From the NCBI GenBank assembly GCA_013397795.1, contig VZTJ01005217.1, positions 211,757 through 275,756 on the forward strand: a stretch of 64,000 bases of DNA. Direction: 5' to 3'. Shown piece by piece: positions 39,132 to 53,182 of the stretch (positions are counted from its first letter, which is position 1; every line of letters starts with the position of its first letter). Below the pieces are notes generated by a model, which saw only the letters and a list, made by a program, of their open reading frames with translations, was not told the origin of the DNA and did not search any database. Position numbers and translations under genes: made by a program. Origin of the DNA: Orthonyx spaldingii (taxonomy: Eukaryota; Chordata; Aves; Passeriformes; Orthonychidae).

Positions 39132-39331
39132 CTTTTCTGTGTCAATTCCTTTAGACATGGACCAGGTTGAGACAATATAATCCATGACTCTTTCACTAAG
39201 GCCTTTTGGGACTTGATATAATTTTAGGAAATCCCTCACATTGTTCAGCATCTCATGGTACCGGTTGGTGTTGGCATACATTTGCTGGAAGATGGTGGTG
39301 ACGTTTCCAAAAATAGTTGCATAAAGAAGAG
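39132..39331 (-). CDS. KCNH5: KCNH5 exon: end of S6 and C-linker of the EAG2 (Kv10.2) potassium channel
   Basis: This exon encodes the cytoplasmic end of the S6 gate helix and most of the C-linker, which couples the pore to the cyclic-nucleotide-binding homology domain in the plasma-membrane channel. Translated on the minus strand it reads LLYATIFGNVTTIFQ, then ANTNRYHEMLNNV, then VPKGLSERVMDYIV and ends SMSKGIDTEK, which is the EAG-family S6/C-linker signature. The acceptor is a long T-rich tract ending CAG next to base 39331. The donor is AAG|GTATGA, the intron starting at 39131. The first two bases (CT) complete a codon begun in the previous exon; a preceding T would give the Ser of GSLLYATIFG. 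After them come 66 complete codons, ending in phase 0 and joining directly to the next exon. The paralogue KCNH1 is very similar here, so the symbol rests mainly on the two downstream exons. The sequence looks intact and under strong constraint. Confidence 0.95.
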
Positions 39332-40519
39332 CTGAAAAAAAAAAAGAAAAAGAAAATAAATATGTATGGTCTAGTCAATGCTGATCATAATTCAATGATA
39401 ATGTCAGAGAATTTTATGCTTGGTTACAAATTACTGCAAATATGTAGATGTAAACTGAGAATTTCTATTCATGCACACCTCCTCACCCTCATACATGTAC
39501 AGAGTTGTTTCCTGAATCTACCCATTCAGCTCATACAGCTCATACAACCACCCCATGTGCATTCATTTACAAAATCAGTCATAGAGATAATGTCCATACA
39601 TGGAGTTAGTTAAAAACAGCTGGTGCATTTTAACCCTTTTACCCTACGCTAATCCAAATTAATTTTCAAATATAGCTTCAGCCTGACAGTAAACCTTGAA
39701 GGCACTGCCCAAGGAATCATCTTGCTCTCCTGTAGGACTGGCTCAACTTCCACATGCTACAAGCAGAGAATGGCCTCAGGCCCAAAGAGGGAATGAAATG
39801 GAGAAGCGAGGAACCTGGGAAACTTGGCAATGGGACAGGGATACAAATGGGGTCCTGTGTCAATGGCCAGGACGTTCACAAGAAGGTTTGAGAGTGGCAA
39901 TCACAGTCTGGTGTCACAGCAAGCTCCAGCAGATGCCTTGGCTGTGTGATGTCAGCTCCAGATGCCAGTCACTAATGAGTCTGAGGACAGGAAAACTGGA
40001 CCAGCAAACAACAGAAAGTCCCTTTGCTGAAGGGACAAAAAATCACAGGCCACACTTGAGGAAGTCACATGTTTTAAGAAGCCTTTCCAACTGAAAAGTC
40101 GCCAACCTCAGCGCACCATCACCAATGTGATGCAGTGAACACTCATTGATGCAGAGCAGTTCATTTTTAAAGGCTTAATTTGACAAAGTATTTAAGACAA
40201 AACTTAAATGTGCACCTTTGCTAGTGCTGTCTTGAACAGTGCTGGATTGAAAGATGCTCTTAAAGTCACAGAAGTTTTAGGTGCCTTATTGTTTCACACT
40301 GTAATTACACTTGCAAACAAGCCCAAAATTACATTCTTACATTAGACGTTACAGATTTTGAAGAAAAGAGAAATAAGCTGATATCTCATAACACCAGTGT
40401 GCTGCACTACTTCTGCTCTTGACATTATCAAATATACAGAACTGTGCCTGTCATTTTTAATAATCTTTGCTCAGAGGTACTTTATAGCAGAATTCAGCTA
40501 GGCATTTCCATATTACTAA

Positions 40520-40535
40520 AAAAAAAAAAAAAAGC
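40520..40535 (+). repeat. A tract
   Basis: A homopolymer run of A; nothing else was recognised around it. Confidence 0.7.
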
Positions 40536-43185
40536 AACTGCAGCCTACAAATGGTAAGAAATAATGTGAAAGGAAAAAATGCCTTCCATCACTCAGTGCA
40601 AAATGTCTTCCCTCTACACAACCCATTTCTACCTCATTCCAGAAACTTTGTTTCACACTAATTTACTCTTGTTTATCACCCCTATGTGACAGGTGGCATT
40701 TTTAAAGAAACATGGTGCTCTCCTAAAACCTGTCTAATAGAAGAATTGTACTTCCATTTCACAAAGCGCTTTTTATACGTTCAGGTAGGAATCAGATGTC
40801 GAAGTTCATCACAAATACAGGATCATACCAAACAGGGTCAACACAATGTGCAGCACAAATGAACACAGGATCTCTGTTTGAGAAAACACAGCAGAATAAT
40901 ACTCTGTGATGCTGCAAGGGCAGGTTTTTTCCTTGCTTTTCTGATTGCTGCATCATATCTGCAAGCTACAGAAAGATTTCCTATACAGACATATATCAAC
41001 ACTTAAAAGTACAAGTATATGGATTATGAAAAAGTTTAGATGGATGAATGCCACATGACTTTATTTCTTTAGCTTTCTCTGCTCTTTTGGACTTTTGAGC
41101 AGGACGAACTTGATGAAATATCACTTCCCTTAAGTGCAACCTCCCTCATCCTTCTGAACAGTTGCTGATTTATCATGCACTCATCTCATCAGGTGTGTGA
41201 GGGCACAATATCTCTGATGTTAGATGCTACTGCAAATCATTATAAACGCATAGAGAAGCCCTAGTTGCCCCCAAAATGCTGTCTTTCTGCAGGAGTAGAA
41301 TATCTACAACCTCTAACTACAGGTAGACTGCATTTGCAAATCCAATGCCTACAACTCAACTGGCCATGCAAATCTACCCTGAGGGCACAGGCTGATTGAA
41401 AATGTGCCCTGTAAGACTGGCACCAAGAGATTCAACTCTGTCACCTGCCAGGTTGGAAACAGCTAAGAATGCCATGGTGATAACAGCTTGTCTGAAGCAA
41501 CTGAAGGAACTCATTACCTCCTCTTGGCAAAGAGTATCTGTAGAAAATACATGGCCAGAGAAGAAATTCTAGTTCTATGTTTCCTAATAAAGGGTCTTGG
41601 AAAAGTTGTACTTAAAAAAAAGTGTTTCTTCAAGAAATTAAGGGTAGAATAAATCATTGGATGAAGCCCACAAAATCCCTGTAAACACTACCCAGCAATA
41701 CCTCACTAAGCCAGAATCCACCAGAGCGTGGAGTCTGCACAGACAAACTCAGCATTATCTCTCTGTTGGGAACCAAAGCCTTCCTTTAGAACTGGAAATG
41801 GTAGAAGTGGTTGAGTTCATCCAAATACTCCAATTCTCCCACAGGTTACTGCATGGGGGATCTTTGGCAAAGAGTTAAAGGGAACCTAGATCTTTACAGC
41901 TTTGAAGCTCTGCCTCAAAGTCTCTCCTCACTCGTGGTGCTCCCCCATGCCCACACCAGTAGCTGCTGAGGCCAGTGTGCAGCTTTTGGGGAGAGAAGAT
42001 TTTTCATCATTTACCTCTCTCTGTAAATCCTCTCCCCATCCCCGTGCTCTAGATGATAACAAGAAAAGGAGGTCATTTATAGAAAGCTGATTTTTATTGT
42101 TTTGCAGGTCTTGGTATGGAACAAAAGTTTGGACACACTGACAAGCATCTAATGCTGCTGCCACCTTCAAAGGGTTAAGGCTCTCCATCAATAACCCTTA
42201 GTGTCCATAATTAGCAAGTGAAGATTTCTCAGAGAGTACCTATTTAATGAGCAAATGTTGAAGTGACAAGTGTGAGTCTTACCCCTCACTTTTAAAAAAA
42301 CAAAGGCAGATGAGTGCTACCAAGGGCATTTCACTTTTGCTGCATTTTAATTATTTTTGGCAGGTGGAATTAGCAGTAAAAACATTTGCAAAAGGTTCTG
42401 AATGAAATAAAATGCTGTGCCTCTCTTTACAGTAAAAGTATTTAAACAACCACTAAAGAACTCTCTAAAGGTATTCATACACTTTAATAGTTTTAATTTA
42501 GTCTCTCAGTTTACAATAAACAGGAGAGATGAGGTTGAAGGTGAAATTACCCAATTTCATGAAAGGACTACTTAGGTCAAACTACATTTATTCACCTTCT
42601 CTTTAATGACTTGAATTTCTCCAAATATTTCCTGTTATGTTCCTACAGTCATGCAACGCTCATTAACTTAATTCTTCTATGTGTGTAATCTGGAACAGTC
42701 TTCACTAAATTTTATAGAGATAAATTTGATGCAATGATGCAGAAATACTTTTTCTCAGTCCTAAGGGTGAGGCAAGTGGTCCAACTGTTGTTTTAGTTTC
42801 TCTTTTTACTCTTCAATGTGGAAAATCTCCCCAGAATTACACACAACCCAAGTACTATATGTTTTTACATATAAAATCTGTTACTATATTTGTAGTTTTA
42901 TGAAACATTTCTGAATGATTTAGCAATAGTGTTACATAAATTATTTAGCCTATTTAAACATAAGGAACTTGTAGGGAAAAAAAATGACTCAGAGTTACCT
43001 AAATAATCTCAAAGCATTTCATATCTCTTATTATCCTGACCGTATGCTAAATACATCCAGATAGGAACACCTGCCTTAAGGAAGTGAAGGCTTAATTGAG
43101 AGATCTGATTTTCCTTATGTCCTGCTTTATGCTAGAGAATTATTAACATAAGCAAACTGCAATTGTAAAGAAGATTAGCAAGGGG

Positions 43186-43478
43186 GTACCAGACTCTTCT
43201 CCCAAGTATCAAGCGACAGGACAAGTGGAAATGGCCTCAAGTTGTACCAAGGGAGGGTTAGATTGGAAATTAGGAAAAATTTCTTCACTGAAGGAGTATC
43301 CAGCATTGGAACAGGCTGCCCAGGACAGTAGTGGAGTTACCACCCCTGGAGGGATTTAAAAGATTTGTAGATGTGGCACTTGGGGACATGGTTTAGTAGT
43401 GGGCTTGGCAGTGCTGGGTTAATGGTTGGACTCGATGGTCTTGGAGGGCTTTCCCAATTTAAACAATTCTATGAGGCC
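43186..43478 (+). mobile_element. CR1 LINE, 5'-truncated 3' end
   Basis: Landmarks in order: CGACAGGACAAGTGGAAATG, TTAGGAAAAATTTCTTCACT, TTGGAACAGGCTGCCCAGGA, TGGTTGGACTCGATGGTCTT and the terminal AACAATTCTATGAGG. It lies antisense to KCNH5 and about 170 bp from the large LTR; the two are separate insertions. Confidence 0.92.
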
Positions 43479-43644
43479 TTGATCCTGGAAAAATATAAAT
43501 TTTCATTTTTTTCAGGTTGAGGCTAGCTGCAACTTCCTCTTCAACTAATTTTTGAAATTAGCTATTCCTGTAAGATTTTTGGATCAGCATTATTAAAGTT
43601 CTATCATTCAGGAGAGAGTCGATAAAAACTCCAATACACATTTT

Positions 43645-44750
43645 TGTTTTGGGTTTGCACAGCCTGATCATGGTAGTCAGAGGGTGGCTTCTGTGTACAC
43701 AGGGGTGGCTTCTGTGAGAAGCTGCTGGAAGCTTCCTCCATATCCAGCAGAGCCAATATCTGACAGCTCCAAGCTGGACATGCTGCTGGCCAAGGCTGGG
43801 CCAATTAGAAATGATGGCAATGCCTTTGTGATAACATATTTAAGAAGAAAAAAAAGTTATTGTGCAGATGAAATTGCCTCCAGAGAAGAGCAGGGTGAAA
43901 ATATGTGAGAGGAACAGCTCTGCAGACACCAAGGCCAGTGCAGAAGGAGGGGCAGGAGCTGCTCCAGGCTCCAGAGCTGGGGTTCCCCTACAGTCTGTGC
44001 ATGGTGAGGCAGCTGTGCCCCTGCAGCCCATGGAGGTCCATGGGGGAGCAGAGACCCACCTGTAATCCCATGAGGAGACCCATGCTGGAGCAGAGGGATG
44101 TCTGAGAGGAGGCTGTGACCCCGTGGGAGGTCTGTGCTGCAGCAGGGTCCTGGCAGGGACCTGCAGACCCGTGGAGAGACGAGCCCAACTGGAGCAGGGT
44201 CCTGCAGAACTTGTGACCCTATGGGGGACCCACGTTGGAGTAGCCCATACTTGAAGGATTGACCCCATGGAAAAGTGACCCACTTTGGAGCAGTCTGGAG
44301 AGAAGTGCCGCCCATGGGATAGTTCATGTTGGATAAGTTCATGGAGAACTGTCTCCCATGAGAGGGACCCCACGCTGGGGCAGGGAAAGGACTCCTCTTC
44401 TGAAGCAGTGGCAGAAACAACGTGTGATGGACTGACCATAACCCCCATTCCCATCTCTCTGCACTGCTGGGGGAGGAGGTAGAGCTGGCAAGGAGGAAAA
44501 GCAGGGAGAAAGGTGTTTTTAAGGTCTTATTGCACTTCTCATTATCCTGCTCTGATTTTGTCAGTAATAAATTCAATCAGTATCTCTAATTTGAGTCTTT
44601 TTTGCCTGTGATGGTATTTGGTGAATGATCTGTCCCAGTCCTTATCTTAACTCATGAACCTTTGTTATATTTTCACTCCCTGTCCAGCTGAGAAGGGGAG
44701 TGAGAGGTTTTGGTGGGTGTCCGGCACCCAGACAGGGTCAACCCACTACA
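43645..44750 (+). mobile_element. Solo LTR, about 1.1 kb, of a songbird-type endogenous retrovirus
   Basis: The segment starts TGTTTTGGG and ends CCCACTACA, imperfect inverted ends with the TG...CA rule. In order it holds AGGGGTGGCTTCTGTGAGAA, a promoter-like ACATATTTAAGAAG near 43840, a central GC-rich block (about 43920-44360) of degenerate tandem phrases such as CCATGCTGGAGCAG and CCCATGGGAGGTC, an AATAAA signal near 44567, and a 3' part with CCTGTCCAGCTGAGAAGGGG and GACAGGGTCAACCCACTACA. I recognise this as a common LTR of passerine genomes. No internal gag, pol or env sequence flanks it, and no second LTR is present. The minus-strand open frames of 239 and 204 codons here are artefacts of the stop-poor repeats. 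A clear target duplication is not visible. Confidence 0.85.
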
Positions 44751-47723
44751 ACTTATTAAATATAAATAGAGAGAAAGCCAGTAGGTGAATATCTGATTTA
44801 TGATTTTAAAAGCTGAACAGTTCTCTCTTATTTCTTTCCACCTCAACTTAATACATCTGCTCAGATTGCAAAACGTTTGCAGGCACTTTTTGGTGCAACA
44901 CCAGGCAGTGCCCATCTCCTACGTCAAACAGCCTCGCTGAGAGGCTGCAGCAGCACAAAGCTGCCACTTTCTTAACAGAAATAGCTTTCCTCAAATCCAC
45001 CAACACGTTTCAACCAAGTGTACTACTTGGGAGAAAATAATCCTCCTAAGCCCCCTCCCTCATCCCTGTTTTATAGCACTTCTTTCATGCCAGCCCCAGC
45101 CTCCCACCTCCCCCTGCAGGGACACTCCTGTAATGCCAGCTGTGCCAGGGAAAGCACCAACACAGTGGTTGGTGGTTTTACAGCTCTTCAAAAGGCCAAC
45201 CTTGATTCTGAACCCTTGGCCCCAGTAAATTTTTTTTGGTTAAAATACTCTCCCCCACCCCAGCACTGTTTTATATCAGTGTTCAATCAGTGTTTTAAAA
45301 TACAATTGCTCCCCTTTTACAGGGAGGAGGTGCCAACACCAGAGCACACTGGCTTTTAAATTTTTCTTCCAAAAGCATCCAGAGCATAAAAAAAACTTTC
45401 CTCCAATCACCCCTGCAGCCAGTTCACTGTATTATCCCATGCCACATCATCCAATGTCTTTTTCCTCCTATAAGCCCCAACAATGCATTGTCACACCCAT
45501 TTTGCAGAGGACAAGCTAATGGGCAAAGGTCTGGATTCAGCAGTGAACTTCAGCTCTGAACTCTGCACCAAAACCATCAGACTGATGAAATCAGGGGGGA
45601 GTTGTACACAGTTGTGTCTGGTCAAAAGCCCACCATGATTCCAAATTCCAGTCTGATTCCACCAGCAGCCGGGCCTGGGCACTCCCAGGTGTGTTTCCTG
45701 CAGTGCCATTCCTGCATCCCACACTGCAGTCACAGAGATGCACAGCTCCTCTGTGGGTCCAGCTGACATCCAGCTCTGTTCTCCTGGCCCAGCAGCTCCC
45801 TGATACTACAGTAATGCAAATTCTAAATTAAGAAGATGGTGGTAATAACGATAGACCTGTAAAATCTCTGTTAACATTGATACTTGCTTGACAAGAACTA
45901 AATGTTGATGTAAATTAGATGATCATCAGTAGCAAACTGTAGGACCTCACACTCACTGTTCTCCCCCTTGCAGGGGACACTGCAGAGAAGAGAGGGACAC
46001 CTGCTTTGGAGGCAGTTGGGCATTTGGCATTCTTTATGCATAAATTCTTATTAAAATGACAGCTTTCAACTGCACTTGTACAGTCAGTAATTTTTAAATG
46101 GTGAACCTGGGAAGTTTTTCTTCCATGAGCTAATGGAAAATACTTACTCTAAAGCTCCAGTGCCTCGCCACCATGCAGATGTGATGAGCTGACTAGCTGC
46201 ACTTCTGCACAGAGCTGCAAGCCAAGACTGGCTGAAATGGGATTGCAAAATACAGTCTTAAATTGAGGCTACCACTGTCCACAACTATCAGTGTGTTTGG
46301 CTTCCTGTCCTGTGGCAGTGATGGACAAGAGCTGGAGTTGGCTGAGGTTATTCAGCAGCACAGACAACAAAATTCCTCATTTCACCCCCCTGAGGATGAA
46401 GGGCCAGGGGCTCTCAGGTCTGATGCTAAGCAGCTTCAAATCACAGTTTGCACACACATTCCCTGCTCAACATCCCCTTCCACAGCCACCTCAGGTTATC
46501 AGATTACTTTGTTCCTTCACCTGAGAAACAGTGCTGGTCATCAGAAAGAGAGCCCTGCACAGGCTCAGGGGATTCCTGTTGGTATTTGGATTGAATTTCC
46601 TGCATTTTCTTTCCACTGGAAAGCTTTACAGGTCTTGGGACTGTCAAGGTCTGCTTCTTCCTCATCACATTAGTCAAGGGTGTTAAGCAGCATATGGGAA
46701 GGCACAGCCTGAAAAACGGTGGCAATTACACCACACCAGGCAGCAGGGCAAACAGCAGTACCCTGTGTTAACTGAACGGTAAAAGCATCACTTTGCCAGA
46801 AAAATCCTTATTTTACAGTGAAAAGGACTTAATTCTGGAAACTTTTTCTCATAAGAGCTCTGAATTAAGAGGCTGATTAGGCCTTCTTTTACACATTTCC
46901 TGTGCAGTGGAGGTTGGGTTTAATGGGTCACAGCTTTCGATGGTGACAGTTGGGGCAGGAATATTTAACTTTACATTTATCAGAACAGTATGACACAAAC
47001 ACAGATAAGAATTATCTAGTGGAATGAGTGAAACCATTTCTTGTAATAATGCTTCATCGTTCCTGTTTCTTCAGAAACCCATCAGCTCCTTGCCAAATGG
47101 CACACCTAGCATTTCACACACTGCACGGAGTCCTGTGCAAAGGTAAATGTTAATTAAAAAACAATCATTTCCCCAAAGGAATTACAGTTGGTGCAGAAGG
47201 AAAGTAGAGAAGCAGAAGTGAACCAAAGTTCATGAGAATTATGTTCACCATGAATTCCAGCAACTTCTGTGCCTCTAGAACACTTTGCTCCATCCTTATT
47301 TACCGTTTTCTCCCTTTTTAACATTATCTCTAACATTGCCTCATTTCCATGCAAATCTCTCCAGTATTTGGGAAAAAGCTCAATTGTGTCTGTCAGACAA
47401 TCACCCACCTATCACATAAATCTTTCTCTTTCCTTTCTCCATCAAAAAAAATATTCCCAGAGTGCTGTCCTTACTCTTGTCACCGCCCAGAACTAAGAGC
47501 CAGGAATCAAAACCATCCCATGCCTTCCGCTCTGTGCCTCAGTGTGTCAAAACTGTCACCAGTAACAAGCACAGGGCACAAAGGGTCTCCAGCACTACTG
47601 AACTGCAGCACAGGAACCAAAGGGATCATCTCCAGAACAAAGTTCTCTGAGCAAAGTTGGCAGCTGTCAGTATCCCTGTGTGAAACAACTTTACAGCTCC
47701 GTGCTGGATTTGAGCCGCCAGGG

Positions 47724-47810
47724 TTTTTTCTCTTGTTGGATTTTGTTGGTTTGTTTTTTGGTTTTTTTCCCTTTAATACTTTTAAAGGAATTTTTTTTTT
47801 ACTGGGACAC
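47724..47810 (+). repeat. T-rich low-complexity tract
   Basis: Long T runs with GG interruptions (for example GGTTTGTTTTTTGG). On the gene's strand it is A-rich. No mobile element was recognised. Confidence 0.65.
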
Positions 47811-48083
47811 AAAGTTCTTGTCACATTACGATGAACTCAGGACAGCAATGTTGCTGGAGGCAGGATGCCAGAACATCACTCACACACTGAGGAACACCAC
47901 CTAAATTGCCTGTCTTGTTAAAATATAATGGAAAATTTGTAAACACACCTTCAAAGTACTGCACTGGGTGAAAAGATGCTTCCAGCTCTCTGCTCCTAGG
48001 TTCTTTTTCTTTATGTGTATGCCAGTACAAAATTTTTTGCTGTGTAAATCTATGTGCTGGTGTGGTTTAGATACTCATAAATA

Positions 48084-48112
48084 TACACACATATATATAT
48101 ACATATATATAG
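48084..48112 (+). repeat. (TA)n-rich tract
   Basis: Alternating AT with two AC interruptions. It is a short AT microsatellite. Confidence 0.85.
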
Positions 48113-51100
48113 GTACATAAACATACACAGTGGAAAGGTGAACACACAACATCAATGGGCTCAGAATTTCTGCAGCTGCAAATTTTCCTTTGAGTCTTCT
48201 AATTTGCTGGTTCTTTTTTGTTCTTTCAAATCTAATTTTTGCTTCTTCATTTAATTAAATGTTCGGTTTTATCTCGGCACAAATAATAAGAATGGATGTG
48301 GGACAATTAAAGGAATTATTCCAGCTGTAAAACACAGGCCACATATAGCCCTGAGAGATGTGGTAAACACACCTGTTACCATAACAGTGAGTATTTATAC
48401 AATATCTGTCTGCAAATATTAATGAGACAGAGAACAGATAAAGCAATATTGCTTCTGTTCAGTAGAACTCAGCCTGAACTCCGTGTAAGGATGGATTTTT
48501 GGGAGTAATTATAGGGTATGTTTAGGAATGAAGTGAAGCACATAACCCTTAATATTAAAAGCCTTGAATTTGGAGGTGATGTTTCCATCCTGTTATTTTC
48601 AGAATAATTCTGTTTCATAAATTGACCACAAAACTGCTCCACTGAACTGAACAATAATATTTCTTACTCATCTAAGACATCTACAGAAGCACTTTCCCTC
48701 TAATTCTCCATCCTGCAAATTCAGCACTTCTAGACAGAGCTTAGCAAACTTTTGTATCCAAAATTTTCCATCTGATGTTGACAGATTAGCTCTGATTAAA
48801 TTTCTCTTCCCTGACATGTTTGCACTAAAACCAATGGAAAAAAGAGTTTCACAAAAAGTTGAAACTATTCACCTCCAGGTTTTATAAAACTAAAATAATT
48901 TGCAGCAAAACATTTTTCCTGCAGTCTTTTCATTTTAAATATTAGAAACCTGAACAATCACATTTTGATGCAAAAAAAGAGTCTTAACAGCCTAAGAAGA
49001 AGTGGAAGATTCGTTGTCTTCACACATATCCTCAATTTATATTGCAGTGGAAAATTTTCCACAAAACCAAGCCATGAGTTCCTAGAACACTGCTAGCAAT
49101 AAGGGCCCATCCAACCCCCTTTTTGTCCAATTTATTAGCACCAGATTTCCATTTTATCAGTACATTTGTGCACAAGACTGGTGTGAAGCCTGCTGCCCAC
49201 TCCCACGTTTGGGCAGAGCTCAGGGCTGGACCTCAGCACCTCTCATCTTTCGCTGGAATAATTCTGATTTTGTCTAAAACATTTCACACCGACATTTTCA
49301 GACTTTCAAGGAGAATTAGCTTTACTCTACTTTGGTTATTCACTTTGGGAACCTGTCCTTCATGGCAGTATTGATTTAGCTGTGGCAGATGCTGAGCTGT
49401 CACTGAGCCTGACAGCTTCTTCAGAGCTTCCTCTGTGGCTGTCTTGTAAAACACTCAATAGCCAAGCGAAACCTAACTGTGAAAACAAGCACGTTTCCCA
49501 CTTTTGTACTCTATGAAATCACGTGTCCTGCTCCGTGCTGCTTCCTTCTAGGAGGAGGAAAGAAGCTGGCCTCTCAATTTGGCACTCAGCATCATTAATT
49601 AACCCTTTGTGTACTGAAAGCACATCCACCCTCCTGCCTGACACGTTGGTGGGACCACCTTTGTCACAGGTCTGTGGCTTGGCAGTCACTCAGAGCTGCC
49701 ACAGAGCCACTTCTCACCAGTGGAGAAGTGTCTTTAGGGAAGGTGAATGTGCTTGGGAAAGGGTTTCATTCCCTACACAATGCTGATTTGAATTCCAGTA
49801 TATTTGGGTAATTTTTATGGCACTTCAGAGAACATCTACGGTCCTACGAAGACTCTCTGTGTTCACCTTTGCAAGTGCCACAAACCACCCTGATGAAAAG
49901 CAATGGCAGAGCAAACAGGCAGGCAACACCCCAAAAATATTTTTGCATTGTCCATCAGAGGATCACAAAGCCAGGTACTAATACTTATTAATAAATATTT
50001 ATATATAAATTTATATTTAGAACAGGACATCATCACTCCAAAGGCTACAAAGAGATCTGTTTTCAGATTAAATAAGCTGTCTAAATACTATTACCATCCA
50101 CATTACCTCCACCAGTCCCATAAGTCTCCACCATCCTCTTCTCTGTAACACCAAAAAAACCCCAAAAACCCATTCCTGGAAGCATTGCTAGTCATTGATG
50201 TCGTCCTGGCAGAAGGGGTTTGAGAATATTCACAAGAACAACAAAAGATTGCATACACCATCAAACTAAGACCAAAAAAAAGCCTGGTTTTTCATTTTGG
50301 CCTCAGTGTATATACTGCTGAACTCTCCAGGACTATGTGAGACTGGAAAAGTATCTTTATTTCCTGGCAGCAGCTCCTGGAGCTCTTCTCCTCCCTGTCC
50401 AACTCCTTCTGATCAGCACTTGTTTCTATCTGATTACCTCTCTGTTTTCTTGCTCACTATTCCAGGAAGGAGATGCTGGAATTAGATTTGCTGCATTTCC
50501 ATTCCTACATTAACACTAATTTCACTGAAGTCAATGAAATTACGCTGATGTCTGGAGAGTATCTGAGGAGAATAATTGAGTGTATTTTATCACTTTTGAC
50601 TTTTTTGGTGACTGTTTCGTGGCATTTTTAAATGTCCTGTTTCAATAAAATCCACTTATTCTGCTCTTGGATGCTGCAATGAAGTTACTCTGTGGGACCA
50701 TGGAGTTCTTGCTGGAAAGCTCCAGGCACAACCTGGAAGATGCCCGGGATGGGAACCCAGAGATGTGCACAGTGATAAATGTGACACGCAGCACCACACT
50801 GACTGCTCACCCAGCCAAAATCCATCCCCTGACTGCAGCCCCCTCCGGACACTTATGGTAAGAGCTCAAGAAAGAGGGTGCACAGAGCATCTCTGCCCAG
50901 GGCCATGCCTTTCAGATTTCCACAAACCCAGAGAGCCCAGGGGCTGCACCCACACCATGGATCAGCCACCGACCACCTCCACCAAGATTATCTAATACTG
51001 CTCCACAAATCCATTTCTGGGTTTTCTCCCTCACCAAAACATTATTTTTTCGTGCTATTCTGCAAGCCTGGCTGCCCCAGCCTTTACACTGACCACCCAT

Positions 51101-53182
51101 AGCCACCTTTTCTAGAAAGTGAGTAATTGCTCCTCTCCACCTCCTTTGCAACACTCTTGATTTTTTTAAGCCATTGCCCACTGTGTTTCTGCAGTCGTCA
51201 TCCCATGCCTCATTCTTGTCACCTTTTAGACACCCTTTCAATCTTACAGCATCTTGTTGCAGAGCAGTGCAGTGTGGTGCAGCAACATTAATTTCAATTG
51301 CCTGCCCAGGAATCCTGTTTGCCTTTTCTTGACTGGTACTGAATATTGCACCGATGTTTTCAAGGAAATCTCAGCAGCAAGAGTCAGGTGCCATTCCTCA
51401 GTGGTAGCTGCTAATTTAGAAATCATCACTGTGTAGGTATAGCTACCTATTCATTGGCATGCACTGACACTGAATTTCATCAGTCCTTTTCACATCCACT
51501 TCTGTGGTGGAATTGCTGGATCAAACCACAAACCCGAATTTCAGGATTCAGCAGACCTGCAGCACGAGGGAGTTTTCTTCTATGCTTCTCCCAAGCTGTC
51601 TCCTAAGCTGCATTTAAACACAACTATGAGATTAAAAAAAAAGTCTGTGCAAAATTAAATTGTTTCAAATTTTTTTTAGGTTTACACCAATATGACAGCT
51701 TAGGTTCCAATAATTGGGAAGATTTTATCATCTTTCTAGTACAAGAAGGACTGACTATTTCCCAGAGCAGGGCAAAGCTGTTCTTGGATATTATCCAAGA
51801 GTGACTAAGCCAACTCCAAAAGTCCAGTAAAAATAAACGAGAGATTTGGCAGAATAAAAATATCAAGGTTAGACCCAACAGTTATAACAGTTATGGGATG
51901 GGGTATCTCTTGAACATTAACTCTTCAGCAGCAGCAGAAAGCATGAATTTCTAAAATACATGTTTGACTCCTTAGGCTGGCAGCCACAGTGTCCCATCAA
52001 CACTGAACACCTTACTGTCTTTATTCACACACCAGTGGGATCAGCCACCAATACAAGAGGTTAATTTAAGTGGCCTCGATGCCTTTGATGTATTTGTTCA
52101 CATGCTAAGAGCTGAGGGAATGACTGCAGGGTCTCTCCCTCCACTTATTTTGCCACCCTCAGTTGCTTCTCAGCTGTTGCAAGGCACTCGGAGCTGGTCA
52201 TGTGTGCCAATAACGTCCTTTCTTAGGGACAATGACACCTGAAATGACACACACAATAGGCATTGCACATGGAACGGGGAGTTTGACAGTATATTCATGT
52301 TTTTTGAGTGCTACTAAACACCTGCACTTATCACTCACACTGAGTTGTCCTACCACCAACTACTTCTGTGAATAAGAAACTGCTGCAAGCCTTGCAGGAT
52401 GGAGTCTTCAAACCCCATGAAAATGATATTCAACAACACATTTATTAGCACATCTCTTCAGGCCTTCCAGCCTGCTTCTGCCCAGGCCTCTGCAGTATGG
52501 GACATTAATTTTATACTGAACTATTAATTGCAGTTGACTTTGCAAAGCTCTTTTCTTTACATTTTTTATTCAGTTTCACAAACCCTATCCCGAAGGAGTT
52601 CATCTTATTCCCCACAGTAGTTTGATCAAATTGCAAATATTTCCTTTAATCTTTTCAGACATTCAGATTTATTAACTACAGAGCAGAGCTTCTTCATCTC
52701 CTCTGCTGATGGTTTGGGAGAAACAATCAAACAATCTTTCACATATTTCTTAATTTATGCAAGTGCTTATTCCTGCAAGTACATACTAGTAAGCATAACA
52801 TTAAAACACATTTACCTAACCTAAATAAAAACACTTTGAACCAAATTTGCAAGCTAACCTGCTTTAGTTCTTAATGATATTAATGTGAAGTCATTTTTCC
52901 CAGAGGTTGTGGTCTATAATTCACTGAGGTCAATAAAAAGCAGCTGCTGATGTTAGTGAGTTTTAGGGTTGGCAATAAACACGTGTGAGTGTATTTTCCT
53001 TTGAGAAGCTGTATGAGAAATTTCCCAAAGGCAAGAGAAAAGGCCTTTGGGACACAGTTTTAATTTTCTTCATGCCTATTCAGTTAGAATTAGGAATAAT
53101 AATAACCATCATCATTCCATAGTCACTTCACATTTCTCATTAATATATACATTTTACAACGAAAGGTAAATTACTCAATTTT

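Noticed and set aside
43840..44576. Minus-strand open frames of 204 and 239 codons
   Set aside because: They lie wholly within the solo LTR and reflect its stop-poor GC-rich internal repeats. No known protein domain is seen.
45482..45535. Second possible MIR fragment (CACCCATTTTGCAGAGGACA)
   Set aside because: The resemblance covers under 30 bases and the following MIR core is absent.
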